A stretch of 64,000 nt of DNA from Acidobacteriota bacterium (GTDB lineage: Bacteria; Acidobacteriota; Thermoanaerobaculia; Gp7-AA8): the NCBI GenBank assembly GCA_021781455.1, contig JAJXWV010000041.1, positions 1-64,000 on the forward strand. The letters run 5' to 3'. The notes below the pieces were generated by a model that saw nothing but the letters and a program-made list of their open reading frames with translations, ran no database searches and was not told the DNA's origin. Shown here in pieces: positions 34,341 through 43,482 of the stretch; position 1 is the stretch's first letter, and each line of letters opens with the position of its first letter. The translations under genes and the position numbers were made by a program.

Positions 34341-36881
34341 ATGCCCCACGGAATCTCTGCTTTCGCCGAGGTCGCGATCCCGGTCGCGGTGCACGGAACG
34401 TACACGTACTCCATCCCCGAGCCGTTGCGCGATGCGGTGCGGCTGGGAGCGCGGGTGGAGGTTCCGTTCGGAGCGAAAGCGACCACCGGGTTCGTGGTCG
34501 GACTGCCGGACGCAGCGGCCGTCGATGCCGCGAAGCTCAAGCCCATCCGCGCCGTTCTCGACGACGAAGAGCCCGCCCTCACACGCGAGATCATCGATCT
34601 CTGCCGTTGGGCCGCCGAGTACTACATCGCGCCGATCGGGGAGATGCTGCGCGTGGCCTTGCCTGCGAACATGGCCAGTCGCGGCAAGCGCGATGCCGTC
34701 TTCGCCGGAGACGAGGCGATGATCCAGGCCGCTCTGGCGAGCAGCCGGATCGTCGAATCCGATCTGCAGATCGTCCACGAGCTGCGCAAGCGGCCGCTGC
34801 CGATCTCCATGCTCCTTGCGGACATGGGCGCCACGCGCGGAGCGATCGACCGGCTTCGCGGTGCGGGCCTCATCGCCATCCGCGATCGCGTGCTGGACGC
34901 GAAAGGCGTCCGCTACGACCGCTTCGTGATCCTGGAAGAAAGGAGTGCCGGCTTCCAGCCGGCCGGTCGCCGGGCTTCCAGCCCGCCGACTGGTGGCCTT
35001 GACTCATCCGACCCGCCGGGCAAGATGCCCGGCGGGCGGCCGGCTGGAAGCCGGCACCCCACGAACAAGCAGCAGGCCGCGATCGATCTGCTCGAATCGC
35101 GCGGCGGGGAACTGTCCGTTCGCGCGCTCGAGAGCGCCGGGATCAGTGTGGCCGTGCTTTCCGCACTCGTGATGAAAGGCGTCGTACGCATCGAGCGGCG
35201 GCCGCGGCGGCATACGCTCGATGCCTTTCTTGCCGGACTCGACCCCGCGGGTGTGCGCGAGCTTCGCTATTCCTCCGAACAGGAATCGGCCATCGCTGCG
35301 GTGAAGCCCACGTTCGGCGCGTTTGCACCCTTTCTCCTCGAAGGCGTGACCGGCAGCGGCAAGACCGAGGTCTACATCGAGCTGATGCGCGAGGCGGTGA
35401 GGCGAGGGGAGCAGGCCCTTCTTCTCGTTCCCGAGATTTCGCTCACGCCTGTCTTCGCGGCACGGCTGAAAGAGCGCTTCGGCGAGCGCATCGCCATCCT
35501 GCACAGCAACCTCTCGGCGAGCGAACGCTATGACCAGTGGTGGCGCGCGCGCCGCGGCGAGGTCGACGTTGCCATCGGCCCCCGCTCGGCGCTCTTCGTT
35601 CCGTTTCCGCTGTTAGGGCTGATCGTGGTCGACGAAGAAGGCGACAGCGCCTACAAGCAGGAGGAATCTCCGCGGTATAACGCCCGTGATCTGGCGGTCG
35701 TCCGCGCCCAGCTCCGCGGAATCCCGCTGGTCCTCGGATCCGCCACCCCTTCGCTCGAGTCGCGCGAGAACGCCGCGCGAGGCAAGTACACGCTGCTGCG
35801 GATGACCAAGCGCGTGGAGGCCCGGCCGCTTCCTGCCGTGGAAGTCATCGACTTGCGGAAGGAGAAGGCTGAGAAGGAAGACAAAGGCTTCGTGATCTTC
35901 AGCGCGCCGATGAAGCGGATCCTGCGGCAGACCTTCGACGCCGGCGAGCAGGCCATCATCCTCATGAACCGCCGCGGCTACGCGCCGTACCTTCTGTGCC
36001 GCGAGTGCGGACACGAGTTCCGCTGTGAGGATTGCAGCGTCACCCTGACCGTGCACCGGCGCGCCGGCCTGCTGATCTGCCACTACTGCGGCCATCGCGA
36101 GCGGATTCCGTCGAAGTGCCCGCTCTGCGGCGGCGAGGTCCTGCAGCCGATCGGATTCGGTACCGAGAAGGTCGAGGAGCGTTTCCACCGCGATTTCCCG
36201 GACGTCGCCGTCGACGTGCTCGACCGCGATTCCACGCGGAAGAAGGGCTCGCTGGTGAAGATCCTCGACCGCTTCCGCCGCGGCGAGACACGCGCGCTGG
36301 TCGGAACGCAGATGCTCAGCAAGGGCCACCACTTTCCGAACGTCACCCTGACCGCCGTTCTCAACGCCGACTCGATCCTGGGCTATCCCGATTTTCGCTC
36401 GGCGGAGAAGACGTTCTATCTGTTGACCCAGGTGGCGGGTCGTTCCGGCCGGGGGGAGCTGCCCGGACGCGTTCTGATCCAGAGCGCGTTTCCACAGCAC
36501 TACGCGATCGAGCACGCCACGCGGCACGACTACGAGTCGTTCTTTGAAGCGGAGATCCAGTTCCGCCGCACGTTTCACTATCCGCCGGTCACGTCGATGA
36601 TCGCCCTCCTGTTTCGCGGCGAGAACCTGACGGACGTCGAGCGCGCGGCGACGCAATGCGGCAGCCATCTCGAGGAAGCGATTCGGCAGCTTGCGGGAAC
36701 ACGCATCCAGGGCCCGGCCGCCGCACCGCTGGCCAGGATCAAGGGCGTCTGGCGCTATCAGATCCTCGTGCGCTCGCCACAGCGCGTGGCGCTCCGCCGC
36801 GCCGTCGAAGCGGTGATGCTTCCGCGCAAATGGAAAGGGGTCGAAGTGGCCATCGACGTCGACCCGGTGAACATCCTGTAG
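34341..36881 (+). CDS. priA: Primosomal protein N' (PriA helicase), with in-frame repeat insertion
   Basis: The 846-residue helicase restarts replication at stalled forks. It has an N-terminal 3'-DNA-binding domain (about 1-100; TYTYSIPEPLRDAVRLGARVEVPFG), Walker A GVTGSGKT, two zinc-binding groups (CRECGHEFRCEDC; CHYCGHRE...CPLCGG) and the C-terminal GTEKVEERF and AGRSGRGELPGRVLIQ motifs. The DEAD-box position reads DEEGDSAYKQ; most PriA have DEEH. Residues about 202-240 are encoded by a palindromic repeat (34945-35057) of Gly/Pro/Arg-rich content, apparently placed in a linker between the DNA-binding and helicase domains. The overall length is ~100 residues above E. coli PriA. Confidence 0.95.
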   Translation: MPHGISAFAEVAIPVAVHGTYTYSIPEPLRDAVRLGARVEVPFGAKATTGFVVGLPDAAAVDAAKLKPIRAVLDDEEPALTREIIDLCRWAAEYYIAPIGEMLRVALPANMASRGKRDAVFAGDEAMIQAALASSRIVESDLQIVHELRKRPLPISMLLADMGATRGAIDRLRGAGLIAIRDRVLDAKGVRYDRFVILEERSAGFQPAGRRASSPPTGGLDSSDPPGKMPGGRPAGSRHPTNKQQAAIDLLESRGGELSVRALESAGISVAVLSALVMKGVVRIERRPRRHTLDAFLAGLDPAGVRELRYSSEQESAIAAVKPTFGAFAPFLLEGVTGSGKTEVYIELMREAVRRGEQALLLVPEISLTPVFAARLKERFGERIAILHSNLSASERYDQWWRARRGEVDVAIGPRSALFVPFPLLGLIVVDEEGDSAYKQEESPRYNARDLAVVRAQLRGIPLVLGSATPSLESRENAARGKYTLLRMTKRVEARPLPAVEVIDLRKEKAEKEDKGFVIFSAPMKRILRQTFDAGEQAIILMNRRGYAPYLLCRECGHEFRCEDCSVTLTVHRRAGLLICHYCGHRERIPSKCPLCGGEVLQPIGFGTEKVEERFHRDFPDVAVDVLDRDSTRKKGSLVKILDRFRRGETRALVGTQMLSKGHHFPNVTLTAVLNADSILGYPDFRSAEKTFYLLTQVAGRSGRGELPGRVLIQSAFPQHYAIEHATRHDYESFFEAEIQFRRTFHYPPVTSMIALLFRGENLTDVERAATQCGSHLEEAIRQLAGTRIQGPAAAPLARIKGVWRYQILVRSPQRVALRRAVEAVMLPRKWKGVEVAIDVDPVNIL
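34945..35057. repeat. Palindromic element inside priA
   Basis: The left arm holds GTGCCGGCTTCCAGCCGGCC (34945-34964) and the inverted GGCCGGCTGGAAGCCGGCAC is at 35038-35057, a perfect 20-bp match. A second nested pair (CCGGGCTTCCAGCCCG, and CCGGGCAAGATGCCCGG as its own hairpin) lies within. It keeps the priA frame open for 113 bp. Confidence 0.9.
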
Positions 36882-36981
36882 GAGTGCGGGCGTCTCGCCC
36901 GCACCCGCGGGACGTCGCGTCCCGCGGGGACTCAGCGCCGGACGAGACGTCCGGCGCGTGCGGGCGGGACGCCCGCACTCC
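36881..36981. repeat. Three-hairpin palindromic element after priA
   Basis: GGAGTGCGGGCGTCTCGCCC...(36881) pairs with its inverted form ending at 36981 (GGGCGGGACGCCCGCACTCC). Inside are CCGCGGGACGTCGCGTCCCGCGG and GCCGGACGAGACGTCCGGC as separate hairpins. It separates priA from the convergent hypothetical gene and could end transcription from both sides. Confidence 0.85.
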
Positions 36982-36990
36982 ATGTCGCCC

Positions 36991-37572
36991 CTACGCCATG
37001 GGCTCCTGCCGCATCGGCTCCTGGAGGTTCACCAGGCCCTGCAGCAGACGCTCATCGACGGTGCCGTCGACCTCGCGCACGAAGGGGACGACTCCCTCTA
37101 GGCGGTAGAGGAGAAGCAGCAACGCGGCATAGACGCACTCCGCCTTCGAGCGCTCGGACGTGTGGAACGGATAACGCCGGCCGAACGCGTTGGCGTCGAC
37201 GGTTCGAAGCGAGGAGATGGCGTTGTTCATCGACCACGAGATGCGGCTGGCCAGATCGGACGGCGGATTGCCCGGCCGGCTGTGGCGCGCCGCATCTGCC
37301 AGGCGGTCCAGCGCCGTGCAGACGCTTCGCAGCGCTTCTTCGATCAGCGCCCGCTGTGGATCGGAAGCGGGCAGAGGTTCGGCGACGGCAGTGAGGATCT
37401 CGATCCGTCGACGAACGTCGCGCTCGAGCTTCTCGATGATCCACTGGATGGAAGGGACGTGGCGCATGGGCTCGTTGAGCGTCTGCGTCTCCAGTGGCGG
37501 AAGAGGCTGCGGTTTCGCAGCGACTTCAGCAGCGACTTCAATCGTCGGTTCGGTTGCCAGTTCCTGTTCCAT
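36991..37572 (-). CDS. Hypothetical helical cytoplasmic protein
   Basis: The 193-residue protein has no signal peptide or membrane helix. It is mostly predicted alpha-helical (IIEKLERDVRRRIEILTAV, ALIEEALRSVCTALDRLADAARH, ECVYAALLLLLYRLEGVVPFV). The N-terminus is acidic with Ala/Pro; the C-terminus ends in near-repeats (LQEPMRQEPMA). I recognise no family. It is divergent from accA (20 bp between starts), so the two share a regulatory gap, and it is convergent with priA. Confidence 0.65.
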   Translation of the reverse strand: MEQELATEPTIEVAAEVAAKPQPLPPLETQTLNEPMRHVPSIQWIIEKLERDVRRRIEILTAVAEPLPASDPQRALIEEALRSVCTALDRLADAARHSRPGNPPSDLASRISWSMNNAISSLRTVDANAFGRRYPFHTSERSKAECVYAALLLLLYRLEGVVPFVREVDGTVDERLLQGLVNLQEPMRQEPMA

Positions 37573-37591
37573 TTGTTAGCGTCCGCACGTC

Positions 37592-38539
37592 ATGAGCGCC
37601 GACGCGGCTTTCGAAGAACCCCTTCTCCGCCTCCGGCGGCAGATCGAAGAGCTCTCCGCCCAGGAATCGGAGCCCGCCAGGCAGGTGGAAATCGATGAGC
37701 TGCGCGAGAAGCTTAGCAAACTCTCGAAGGAAATTTACTCGAACCTGACGCCCTGGCAGAAAACGCTGGTGGCGCGGCACCCGCAGCGGCCTTACACGCT
37801 CGACTATATCGCCGCCCTTTTCGAGGATTTCACCGAGGTTCACGGCGACCGCAAGTTCGCCGATGATGCCGCGCTGGTGGCCGGCTTCGGGCGCTTTCAC
37901 GGCCAGCCGTGCGCGATCATCGGTCACCAGAAGGGGAGAAACACCAAGGAAAAGGTCATCCGCAACTTCGGCCAGCCACGGCCGGAAGGATTTCGCAAGG
38001 CCCTGCGGGTGATGAAGCTTGCGGAGAAGTTCAACCTCCCGATCTTCACCCTGGTCGACACGCAGGGCGCCTATCCGGGCCTCGATGCCGAGGAGCGCGG
38101 GCAGGCCGAGGCCATTGCGGTGAACCTCCGCGAAATGGCGGCGCTGAAGGTTCCGGTCATCGTCACGATCATCGGAGAAGGCGGAAGCGGCGGCGCCCTG
38201 GCCATCGGAGTCGGCGACCGCGTGATCATGCTCGAGCACGCCGTCTACTCGGTCATCTCGCCCGAAGGATGTGCAGCGATTCTGTGGAAGAACTCGGCCG
38301 CCGCCCCCGAAGCTGCGGCAGCGATGAAGATCACCGCCCAGGATCTGAAGAAGATCGGCGTCATCGACGAGATCGTCTCCGAGCCTCCCGGCGGCGCGCA
38401 CAGCGACCCGCAGCAGACGGTCATGCTTCTCGACCCCTTCCTCGAGCGCGCTCTCCACGAGCTGCAGAAGATCAAGCCCGCCCAGCTTCCCGAAGAGCGC
38501 TACAAGAAATTCAGGAAGATGGGGCACTACGAGAAGTGA
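37592..38539 (+). CDS. accA: Acetyl-CoA carboxylase carboxyltransferase subunit alpha
   Basis: The 315-residue subunit transfers the carboxyl group from biotin to acetyl-CoA in the first step of fatty acid synthesis, together with AccD. It has the N-terminal coiled helix ([11 protein letters not shown]...[20 protein letters not shown]), [26 protein letters not shown], the oxyanion-hole segments [16 protein letters not shown] and [11 protein letters not shown], and [14 protein letters not shown]. Length and motifs are normal. It is a single gene; accD is not in the window. Confidence 0.97.
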   Translation: MSADAAFEEPLLRLRRQIEELSAQESEPARQVEIDELREKLSKLSKEIYSNLTPWQKTLVARHPQRPYTLDYIAALFEDFTEVHGDRKFADDAALVAGFGRFHGQPCAIIGHQKGRNTKEKVIRNFGQPRPEGFRKALRVMKLAEKFNLPIFTLVDTQGAYPGLDAEERGQAEAIAVNLREMAALKVPVIVTIIGEGGSGGALAIGVGDRVIMLEHAVYSVISPEGCAAILWKNSAAAPEAAAAMKITAQDLKKIGVIDEIVSEPPGGAHSDPQQTVMLLDPFLERALHELQKIKPAQLPEERYKKFRKMGHYEK

Positions 38540-38616
38540 GATTTGAGATTGATGCTTTATGAACCGCAGACGCTCAAATCGCTGCTTCGGTTCATAAATC
38601 ATCAATCTCAAATCTA
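38539..38616. repeat. Long AT-richer hairpin between accA and recJ
   Basis: The left arm (38539-38567, GAGATTTGAGATTGATGCTT onward) pairs with the right arm (38587-38616, ATAAATCATCAATCTCAAATC). The loop also holds GAACCG/CGGTTC. Its AT-rich composition stands out from the flanking genes. It directly follows the accA stop. Confidence 0.85.
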
Positions 38617-38632
38617 AAATTCGTCGCCCCCC

Positions 38633-40387
38633 ATGCCCATCTTCGACCGCTGGATCCTTCCCGAACCTGCAGCGGATGACGCGCGGGTTCCCGTCGCTCA
38701 CCCCGCGCTCCGCTCGATCCTGATCCGGCGCGGGATCGCCGATGCCGATTCCTATCGCCGCTTCGTCGCGCCTTCGATCGACGACCTGCACGACGGCTCC
38801 TTCATTCACGGCATGGCCTACGCCTGCGAGCGCATCGAGCGCGCCGTGCGGAACCGCGAGCCGATCCTGATCTACGGCGACTACGACGTCGACGGAGTCA
38901 CCTCGATCGTTCTCCTGCAGACGGTCCTCCGTTCCCTCGGTGCGAGCGTCGATTTCGTCGTGCCGCACAGGCTCGTCGACGGCTACGGCCTGAAGATCGA
39001 AGTCCTGGAGCGAGTTCTCGCCGAGAAGAACGTCAAGCTCGTCGTGACCGTCGACTGCGGGATCACCAGCGTCGAACCGGTGCGCCGCGCCATCGATCGC
39101 GGCATCGACGTGATCATCACCGATCACCATCTCCCGCCTGGAGTCCTGCCGGAAGCGGCGGCGGTGCTCAATCCGAAGCAGCCTGGCTGCCAGTATCCGT
39201 TCAAGGAGCTGGCGGGCGTCGGGGTGGCGTTCAAGCTCTGCTGCGAGCTCATACGGCGCAGCGAGAAAAAGATCTCGATCGACTCGCTGCTGAAGATCGC
39301 CGCCATCGGCACCATCGCCGACGTGGCGCCGCTGGTCGGCGAGAACCGCACGATTGCCTGGCTCGGCCTGCGCGGGCTCGCCGACGTCCGCAACCCCGGT
39401 CTTCGTGCGCTGCTGAAGCGCATCGGCATCTACGGCCGGCCGCTGCGCGCCACGGACATCGGTTTCAAGGTCGGCCCGCGGATCAACGCGGCGGGGAGGC
39501 TGGCTTCGGCGAATACGGCCATCGATCTCTTCTCGGCAGCGGACGACGAGGCGGCCTGGAGCGCCTGCGCGGAGCTCGACCGGATGAACGTCGAGCGGCA
39601 GGAGATCGAACGGACGGTGAGGGCGGAAGCGGAGCAGCAGGTCGAGGAGTTGGTCGCGAGGTCGCGAGGTCACGAGGTTACGAGGTCTGTCCCGCCTCGT
39701 GACCTCGCAACCTCGCAACCTCGCAACCGGTTCCCTCGCGTCCTCGTCCTGGCCGGCGAGAACTGGCACCGGGGCGTGGTCGGACTGACCGCCGGACGCA
39801 TGGCTCAGAAGTATCACCGGCCGGCCCTGGTCCTGTCGATCGACGGCGATCACTGCGTCGGATCGGCGAGGAGCATTCCTTCGATCAACCTGCACGGCCA
39901 GCTCGAGCGTGTGGCGGACTTGTTCACCCACTTCGGCGGTCATGAGTTCGCCTGCGGCTTCGCCCTCCCGCGCGCCGCGGTGGATGAGCTCCGCGTCCGC
40001 CTGACGGAGGCGTTCGACCGGATGGACGACGAGCTCTTCGTCAGGACGGCGGCCATCGACGCCGAGCTTTCGCTTGCCGACGTCGGCCGCGAGTTCGCGT
40101 CGTTGCACGAGACGCTCGAGCCGTTCGGGGCCGGCAATCCGCGGCCCCTCTTTTTGACGCGCGGTCTTTCGGCGGCGAGCTCGCGAACGTTTGCAGAGCA
40201 TTGTTGCGAGTTGGTGCTGACAGACGGCAACCGGACGGCAGCGGCGGTGCTGTGGCCCTCGGTCAAAGAGCTTGCAGCCGAGATCGCGGAGTGCGGGAGA
40301 GCCGACGTGGTCTTCCACATCGAGGCCGACGCGTACTCCGCGACGGGCGCGCGCATGAGCGTCGTCGACGCCCGAAAAGCGGAATAG
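38633..40387 (+). CDS. recJ: Single-stranded-DNA exonuclease RecJ, with in-frame repeat insertion
   Basis: The 584-residue 5'-3' exonuclease acts in recombination and mismatch repair. DHH-family motifs are visible: IYGDYDVDGVTSI (motif I), VTVDCGIT, ITDHHLPPG (DHH), ELAGVGVAFKL, IGTIADVAPL; the DHHA1 domain has HRGVVGLTAGRMAQ, GSARSIPSINL and HFGGHEFACGFAL; and the OB-like C-terminus has LEPFGAGNPRPLF. Residues about 340-366 are encoded by a tandem-unit hairpin (39652-39728) placed just before the RVLVLAGENWHRGVV strand. The start at ATG 38633 lies 17 bp after the long hairpin. Confidence 0.95.
   Translation: MPIFDRWILPEPAADDARVPVAHPALRSILIRRGIADADSYRRFVAPSIDDLHDGSFIHGMAYACERIERAVRNREPILIYGDYDVDGVTSIVLLQTVLRSLGASVDFVVPHRLVDGYGLKIEVLERVLAEKNVKLVVTVDCGITSVEPVRRAIDRGIDVIITDHHLPPGVLPEAAAVLNPKQPGCQYPFKELAGVGVAFKLCCELIRRSEKKISIDSLLKIAAIGTIADVAPLVGENRTIAWLGLRGLADVRNPGLRALLKRIGIYGRPLRATDIGFKVGPRINAAGRLASANTAIDLFSAADDEAAWSACAELDRMNVERQEIERTVRAEAEQQVEELVARSRGHEVTRSVPPRDLATSQPRNRFPRVLVLAGENWHRGVVGLTAGRMAQKYHRPALVLSIDGDHCVGSARSIPSINLHGQLERVADLFTHFGGHEFACGFALPRAAVDELRVRLTEAFDRMDDELFVRTAAIDAELSLADVGREFASLHETLEPFGAGNPRPLFLTRGLSAASSRTFAEHCCELVLTDGNRTAAAVLWPSVKELAAEIAECGRADVVFHIEADAYSATGARMSVVDARKAE
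39652..39728. repeat. Tandem-unit hairpin inside recJ (GCGAGGTCGCGAGGTCACGAGG type)
   Basis: The left arm (39652-39687) repeats TCGCGAGG/TCACGAGG units. The right arm (39694-39728) repeats CCTCGCAACCTCGCAACC. It uses the same unit as the intergenic hairpins at 10505-10587 and 53279-53384, but here it is in frame and translated. Confidence 0.9.
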
Positions 40388-40478
40388 CATCAGCAACTTG
40401 CGGGGTTGCGAAGGGAGGCGGGCCGGAACGCGGGTCGCAGGCCCGATGGTCGCGCCAGGTCCCCGTAAATCCTCCGAG

Positions 40479-42431
40479 ATGCAACGAACGATCAAGATCC
40501 TGCGCGTCGCGCTGCCGATCGCTTTCTTCGCGTTCGTGCTCGTGATCGTGCTCAGCTGGACCCGGACGCGCACCGCGCGGGACCGCACCGCGACCGAACC
40601 GGTCGTGGTCACGCGCACCGGCGAGAAGCCGCAGCTCGAGTCGAAGCTCTTCGAAGACACGCAGACGATTGCCGGCCGGGTGGTTTCGCGGATCAAGGCT
40701 CGCCGCGTGGTGGCCTATTCGTCGAACTGGAACACGCTCGAGGACGTCCAGCTGACCATCTACCGGCCTAACGGGCTGACCTACGAGCTGGTCTGCCCGC
40801 AGGCGCAATTCAACAGCGAGACGAAGGAGGCGGACGCCAAGGGCGGTGTCCACGTCACCTCCAGCGACGGCGTGGAGATCCAGACTGCACAGATTCACTT
40901 CGACGGCAACCGGCTCACCAACCGCATTCCGGTGCAGTTCAGGATCGACCGCTGGACCGGCAACGGCGGCGCGCTCGACCTCGACGTGCAGGCCGAGACC
41001 CTGCGGCTGTTCGAGAATCTCGAGGCCACCATGGTTCCGGAACAGGCTGGCGAGGAGCCGATCACCATCAAGAGCGCGGATGGGGTCTTCCAGCGCAAGA
41101 CCAACGACGTCACCTTCACCCAGAACGTGCAGATGACCCGCGGCGCCGACAAGCTCACCGGCGACCGCATCTTCGGCCGCTTCACGCAGGACAGGCGCAG
41201 GCTGACGGATCTCCAGGGAAACGGCCACGTCTTCATGTCGATGTCCAGCAACGTCTCTGCCGGCGAGAACCTCGGGGGCCGGAAGGACATCACCTGCGAC
41301 CGCTTCTACAGTGAGGTCACGCCCGACGGACAGATCACCGCCATCGACGCCGTGGGCGATACCGCGCTCGCGCACGCCGTTCTCGACGGGCCTCCGAAGC
41401 GCGACATCGTCGCCAAGAGCTTCCGCGTCGCTCTGGCCGGCAGAGCAGTGACCGAGATGAAGGCCGAGTGGCAGGTGGTGATGAAAGAGCTCGGACCGGT
41501 GCAGCGGACGATCATTGCCGATCACGTCACGGTCAGCTTCGACCCGCAGCAGCACAAGGCCACCGCGGCCTTCCTGGAAGGGAACGTCAAGTACACCGAC
41601 CCGAAGAACCAGGCTACGGCGATTCGAGCGAATTACGACATCGCCGGAGATCGCGTGTTGCTGACGGCACAGCCGGGATTCGACCCCACGGTCGTTTCCG
41701 AGGGAAACATCCTGAAGGCGAAACAGATCGAGTTCTCGCCGCGGGCAGGGACGGCAAGAGCGGTTGGAAGCGTGATCGCCCAGCTGACCTCCAAACAGAA
41801 CGGGCCGGCTGCCGACTCCACGAACATCTTCCCCGTCAACAAGCCGGTGTTCGTCAACTCGGATGTGCTGACCATGCGTCAGGCGAACAAGGTGGCGGTG
41901 TTCAGCGGAAACGTCAGGGCCTGGCAGGACACCAACACGCTGTTCGCGCAGGAGCTGCAGGTTCAGGGCGCAGGAGACTCGATCACCGCGCGCGGCAATG
42001 TGCGGACGGTCTTGTACAACACCTCGGAAGGACAGCGAAAGACGCCGGTGACGTCGAAGAGCGACCAGTTGCTGGCGCGCAAGAACGACCGCCGGGTGGA
42101 CCTCCTCGGCAACGTGCAGATCGACGACGAGGATCGGACCATGTCGTCCGATCACGCCGTGTTCCTGTTCGATGCGGCCAGGAAGCTCGACCGGGTCGAC
42201 TCCGAGAAGCACGTGATCCTCACCGAGGCGGCGACCCAGCGGAAGGCCACCGGCGATCGCGCGGTCTACCAGGTCAAAACGCGCATGATCTACCTCATGG
42301 GCAGCCCGGCCACGCTCAACGCGCCGACCGGCAACGTGGCCGGCCAGCAGATCACCTTCGACATCAAGCGGAACAAGGTCGACGTGACCGGCCCGACGAC
42401 GCCGACGCACGGGACGTACAAGCCGGAATGA
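40479..42431 (+). CDS. LPS transport protein: LptC-like anchor fused to LptA/OstA repeats
   Basis: The 650-residue protein has one N-terminal membrane anchor (about 8-27) and a long periplasmic body of beta-strands. The first ~180 residues resemble LptC (YSSNWNTLEDVQLTIYRPNG, EADAKGGVHVTSSDGVEIQT). The rest contains two or more OstA/LptA-like stretches, for example NDVTFTQNVQMTRGADKLTG, VAVFSGNVRAWQDTNTLFAQ and DDEDRTMSSDHAVFLFD. LptC hands LPS to the LptA bridge, so one chain may cover both tasks. The frame opens at 40398, but ATG 40479 gives a clean membrane anchor. lptB and rpoN follow, as in the common lptC-lptA-lptB-rpoN order. Domain limits are by eye. Confidence 0.85.
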   Translation: MQRTIKILRVALPIAFFAFVLVIVLSWTRTRTARDRTATEPVVVTRTGEKPQLESKLFEDTQTIAGRVVSRIKARRVVAYSSNWNTLEDVQLTIYRPNGLTYELVCPQAQFNSETKEADAKGGVHVTSSDGVEIQTAQIHFDGNRLTNRIPVQFRIDRWTGNGGALDLDVQAETLRLFENLEATMVPEQAGEEPITIKSADGVFQRKTNDVTFTQNVQMTRGADKLTGDRIFGRFTQDRRRLTDLQGNGHVFMSMSSNVSAGENLGGRKDITCDRFYSEVTPDGQITAIDAVGDTALAHAVLDGPPKRDIVAKSFRVALAGRAVTEMKAEWQVVMKELGPVQRTIIADHVTVSFDPQQHKATAAFLEGNVKYTDPKNQATAIRANYDIAGDRVLLTAQPGFDPTVVSEGNILKAKQIEFSPRAGTARAVGSVIAQLTSKQNGPAADSTNIFPVNKPVFVNSDVLTMRQANKVAVFSGNVRAWQDTNTLFAQELQVQGAGDSITARGNVRTVLYNTSEGQRKTPVTSKSDQLLARKNDRRVDLLGNVQIDDEDRTMSSDHAVFLFDAARKLDRVDSEKHVILTEAATQRKATGDRAVYQVKTRMIYLMGSPATLNAPTGNVAGQQITFDIKRNKVDVTGPTTPTHGTYKPE

Positions 42432-42436
42432 CCGCG

Positions 42437-42607
42437 CCCCGTCACTCTGAGCCGGCGGAGCCGCGTGGGAGAAAGGGCGGGTGGAGCGGCGCAGCGCGGC
42501 GAAGAGTCTCAAACCTGCCGATCGTCCCGGTAAGAGACTCTTCGCCGCGCTCCACCGCTCCCGCCCATCCACCGGCCCCGCGGTTCCGCCGGCTCAGAGT
42601 GACGGGG
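42437..42607. repeat. Large palindromic intergenic repeat, copy 3
   Basis: This is the most complete copy. Outer arms GCCCCGTCACTCTGAGCCGG (from 42437) and the inverted CCGGCTCAGAGTGACGGGG (to 42607) are perfect. Inner arms GTGGAGCGGCGCAGCGCGGC and GAAGAGTCTC pair with GAGACTCTTC and GCCGCGCTCCAC around a ~25-nt loop. It lies between the LptC/LptA fusion gene and lptB, with ~90 bp remaining before lptB. Confidence 0.9.
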
Positions 42608-42696
42608 CGACGTCGCAGAAGTGCCCACCAAGCGCGCCGTGAGTCAAGTCTGGCGCGGCGGCGCAGCGTGAACTACATTCCGCGCAACGAGAGAGC

Positions 42697-43482
42697 ATGA
42701 ACGGAGAAGACCAGCCGACAATCCTGCCATTCGCACCGCCCCACCAGCAGGAGGCGCCGCTGCGGCTGGTGGCCGAAGGTCTGGTGAAGGTTTACAAGGG
42801 GCGGCAGGTCGTTCGAGGAGTCTCGGTCGACATCCGTCAGGGTGAGATCGTCGGACTGCTCGGTCCGAACGGCGCAGGCAAGACGACGACGTTCTACATC
42901 ATCGTCGGCCTGATCCGGCCCGACGGCGGTACGGTGCGTCTCGGCGACGAGGACATCACCGAATTGCCGATGTATCTGCGCGCGCAGCGCGGCATCAGCT
43001 ATCTGCCGCAGGAGCCCTCCGTGTTCCGAAAGCTGACGGTGGAAGAGAACCTGCTCTCGGTCTTCGAGACGATGAACCTCCCGCTGGCGGAGCGCGAACG
43101 GCAGACGCGACAGTTGCTCGAGGAGTTCGGTATTACGCACATCGCGCGTAACCGTGCATACTCGTTGTCGGGTGGTGAGCGCCGGCGTGTGGAAATTGCC
43201 AGAAGCCTGGCAATCAATCCGGCATTCATATTGCTAGATGAGCCGTTTGCAGGAATCGATCCAATCGCTGTGTTTGAGATTCAGCGCATCGTTTCCCAAT
43301 TGCGTTCCCGCGGAATCGGAATTCTCATCACAGACCATAACGTGCGGGAAACGTTGAAGATCACGGATCGGGCCTATATCATCAAAGAAGGTGAGATTTT
43401 CCGACAGGGCGTGCCTGAAAGCCTCTCCGCGGACGCTGAAGTTCGACGAATTTACCTCGGCGAATCCTTCAACCTGAGCTGA
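42697..43482 (+). CDS. lptB: LPS export ABC transporter ATPase LptB
   Basis: The 261-residue cytoplasmic ATPase powers extraction of LPS from the inner membrane by LptFG. It shows Walker [13 protein letters not shown]-loop [18 protein letters not shown], signature [17 protein letters not shown], Walker [17 protein letters not shown] and the switch His in [20 protein letters not shown] and the C-terminal YLGESFNLS are typical of LptB. The N-terminus is ~20 residues longer than E. coli LptB. The last third (from about 43200) uses noticeably more A/T-ending codons than the rest. Confidence 0.96.
   Translation: MNGEDQPTILPFAPPHQQEAPLRLVAEGLVKVYKGRQVVRGVSVDIRQGEIVGLLGPNGAGKTTTFYIIVGLIRPDGGTVRLGDEDITELPMYLRAQRGISYLPQEPSVFRKLTVEENLLSVFETMNLPLAERERQTRQLLEEFGITHIARNRAYSLSGGERRRVEIARSLAINPAFILLDEPFAGIDPIAVFEIQRIVSQLRSRGIGILITDHNVRETLKITDRAYIIKEGEIFRQGVPESLSADAEVRRIYLGESFNLS
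43354..43382 (+). promoter_or_regulatory. Possible internal promoter for rpoN
   Basis: TTGAAG (43354-43359) and TATCAT (43377-43382) are 17 nt apart inside the 3' end of lptB. Because the bases also encode conserved LptB residues, the match may be accidental. Confidence 0.25.

Noticed and set aside
36881-36981. Insertion sequence remnant
   Set aside because: No transposase fragment or target duplication is seen. The element is only nested hairpins.
37538-40696. A 1052-codon open frame on the minus strand across accA and recJ
   Set aside because: It covers two well-conserved plus-strand genes and two hairpin repeats. The product has no domain and only repetitive Asp/Arg/Val content.
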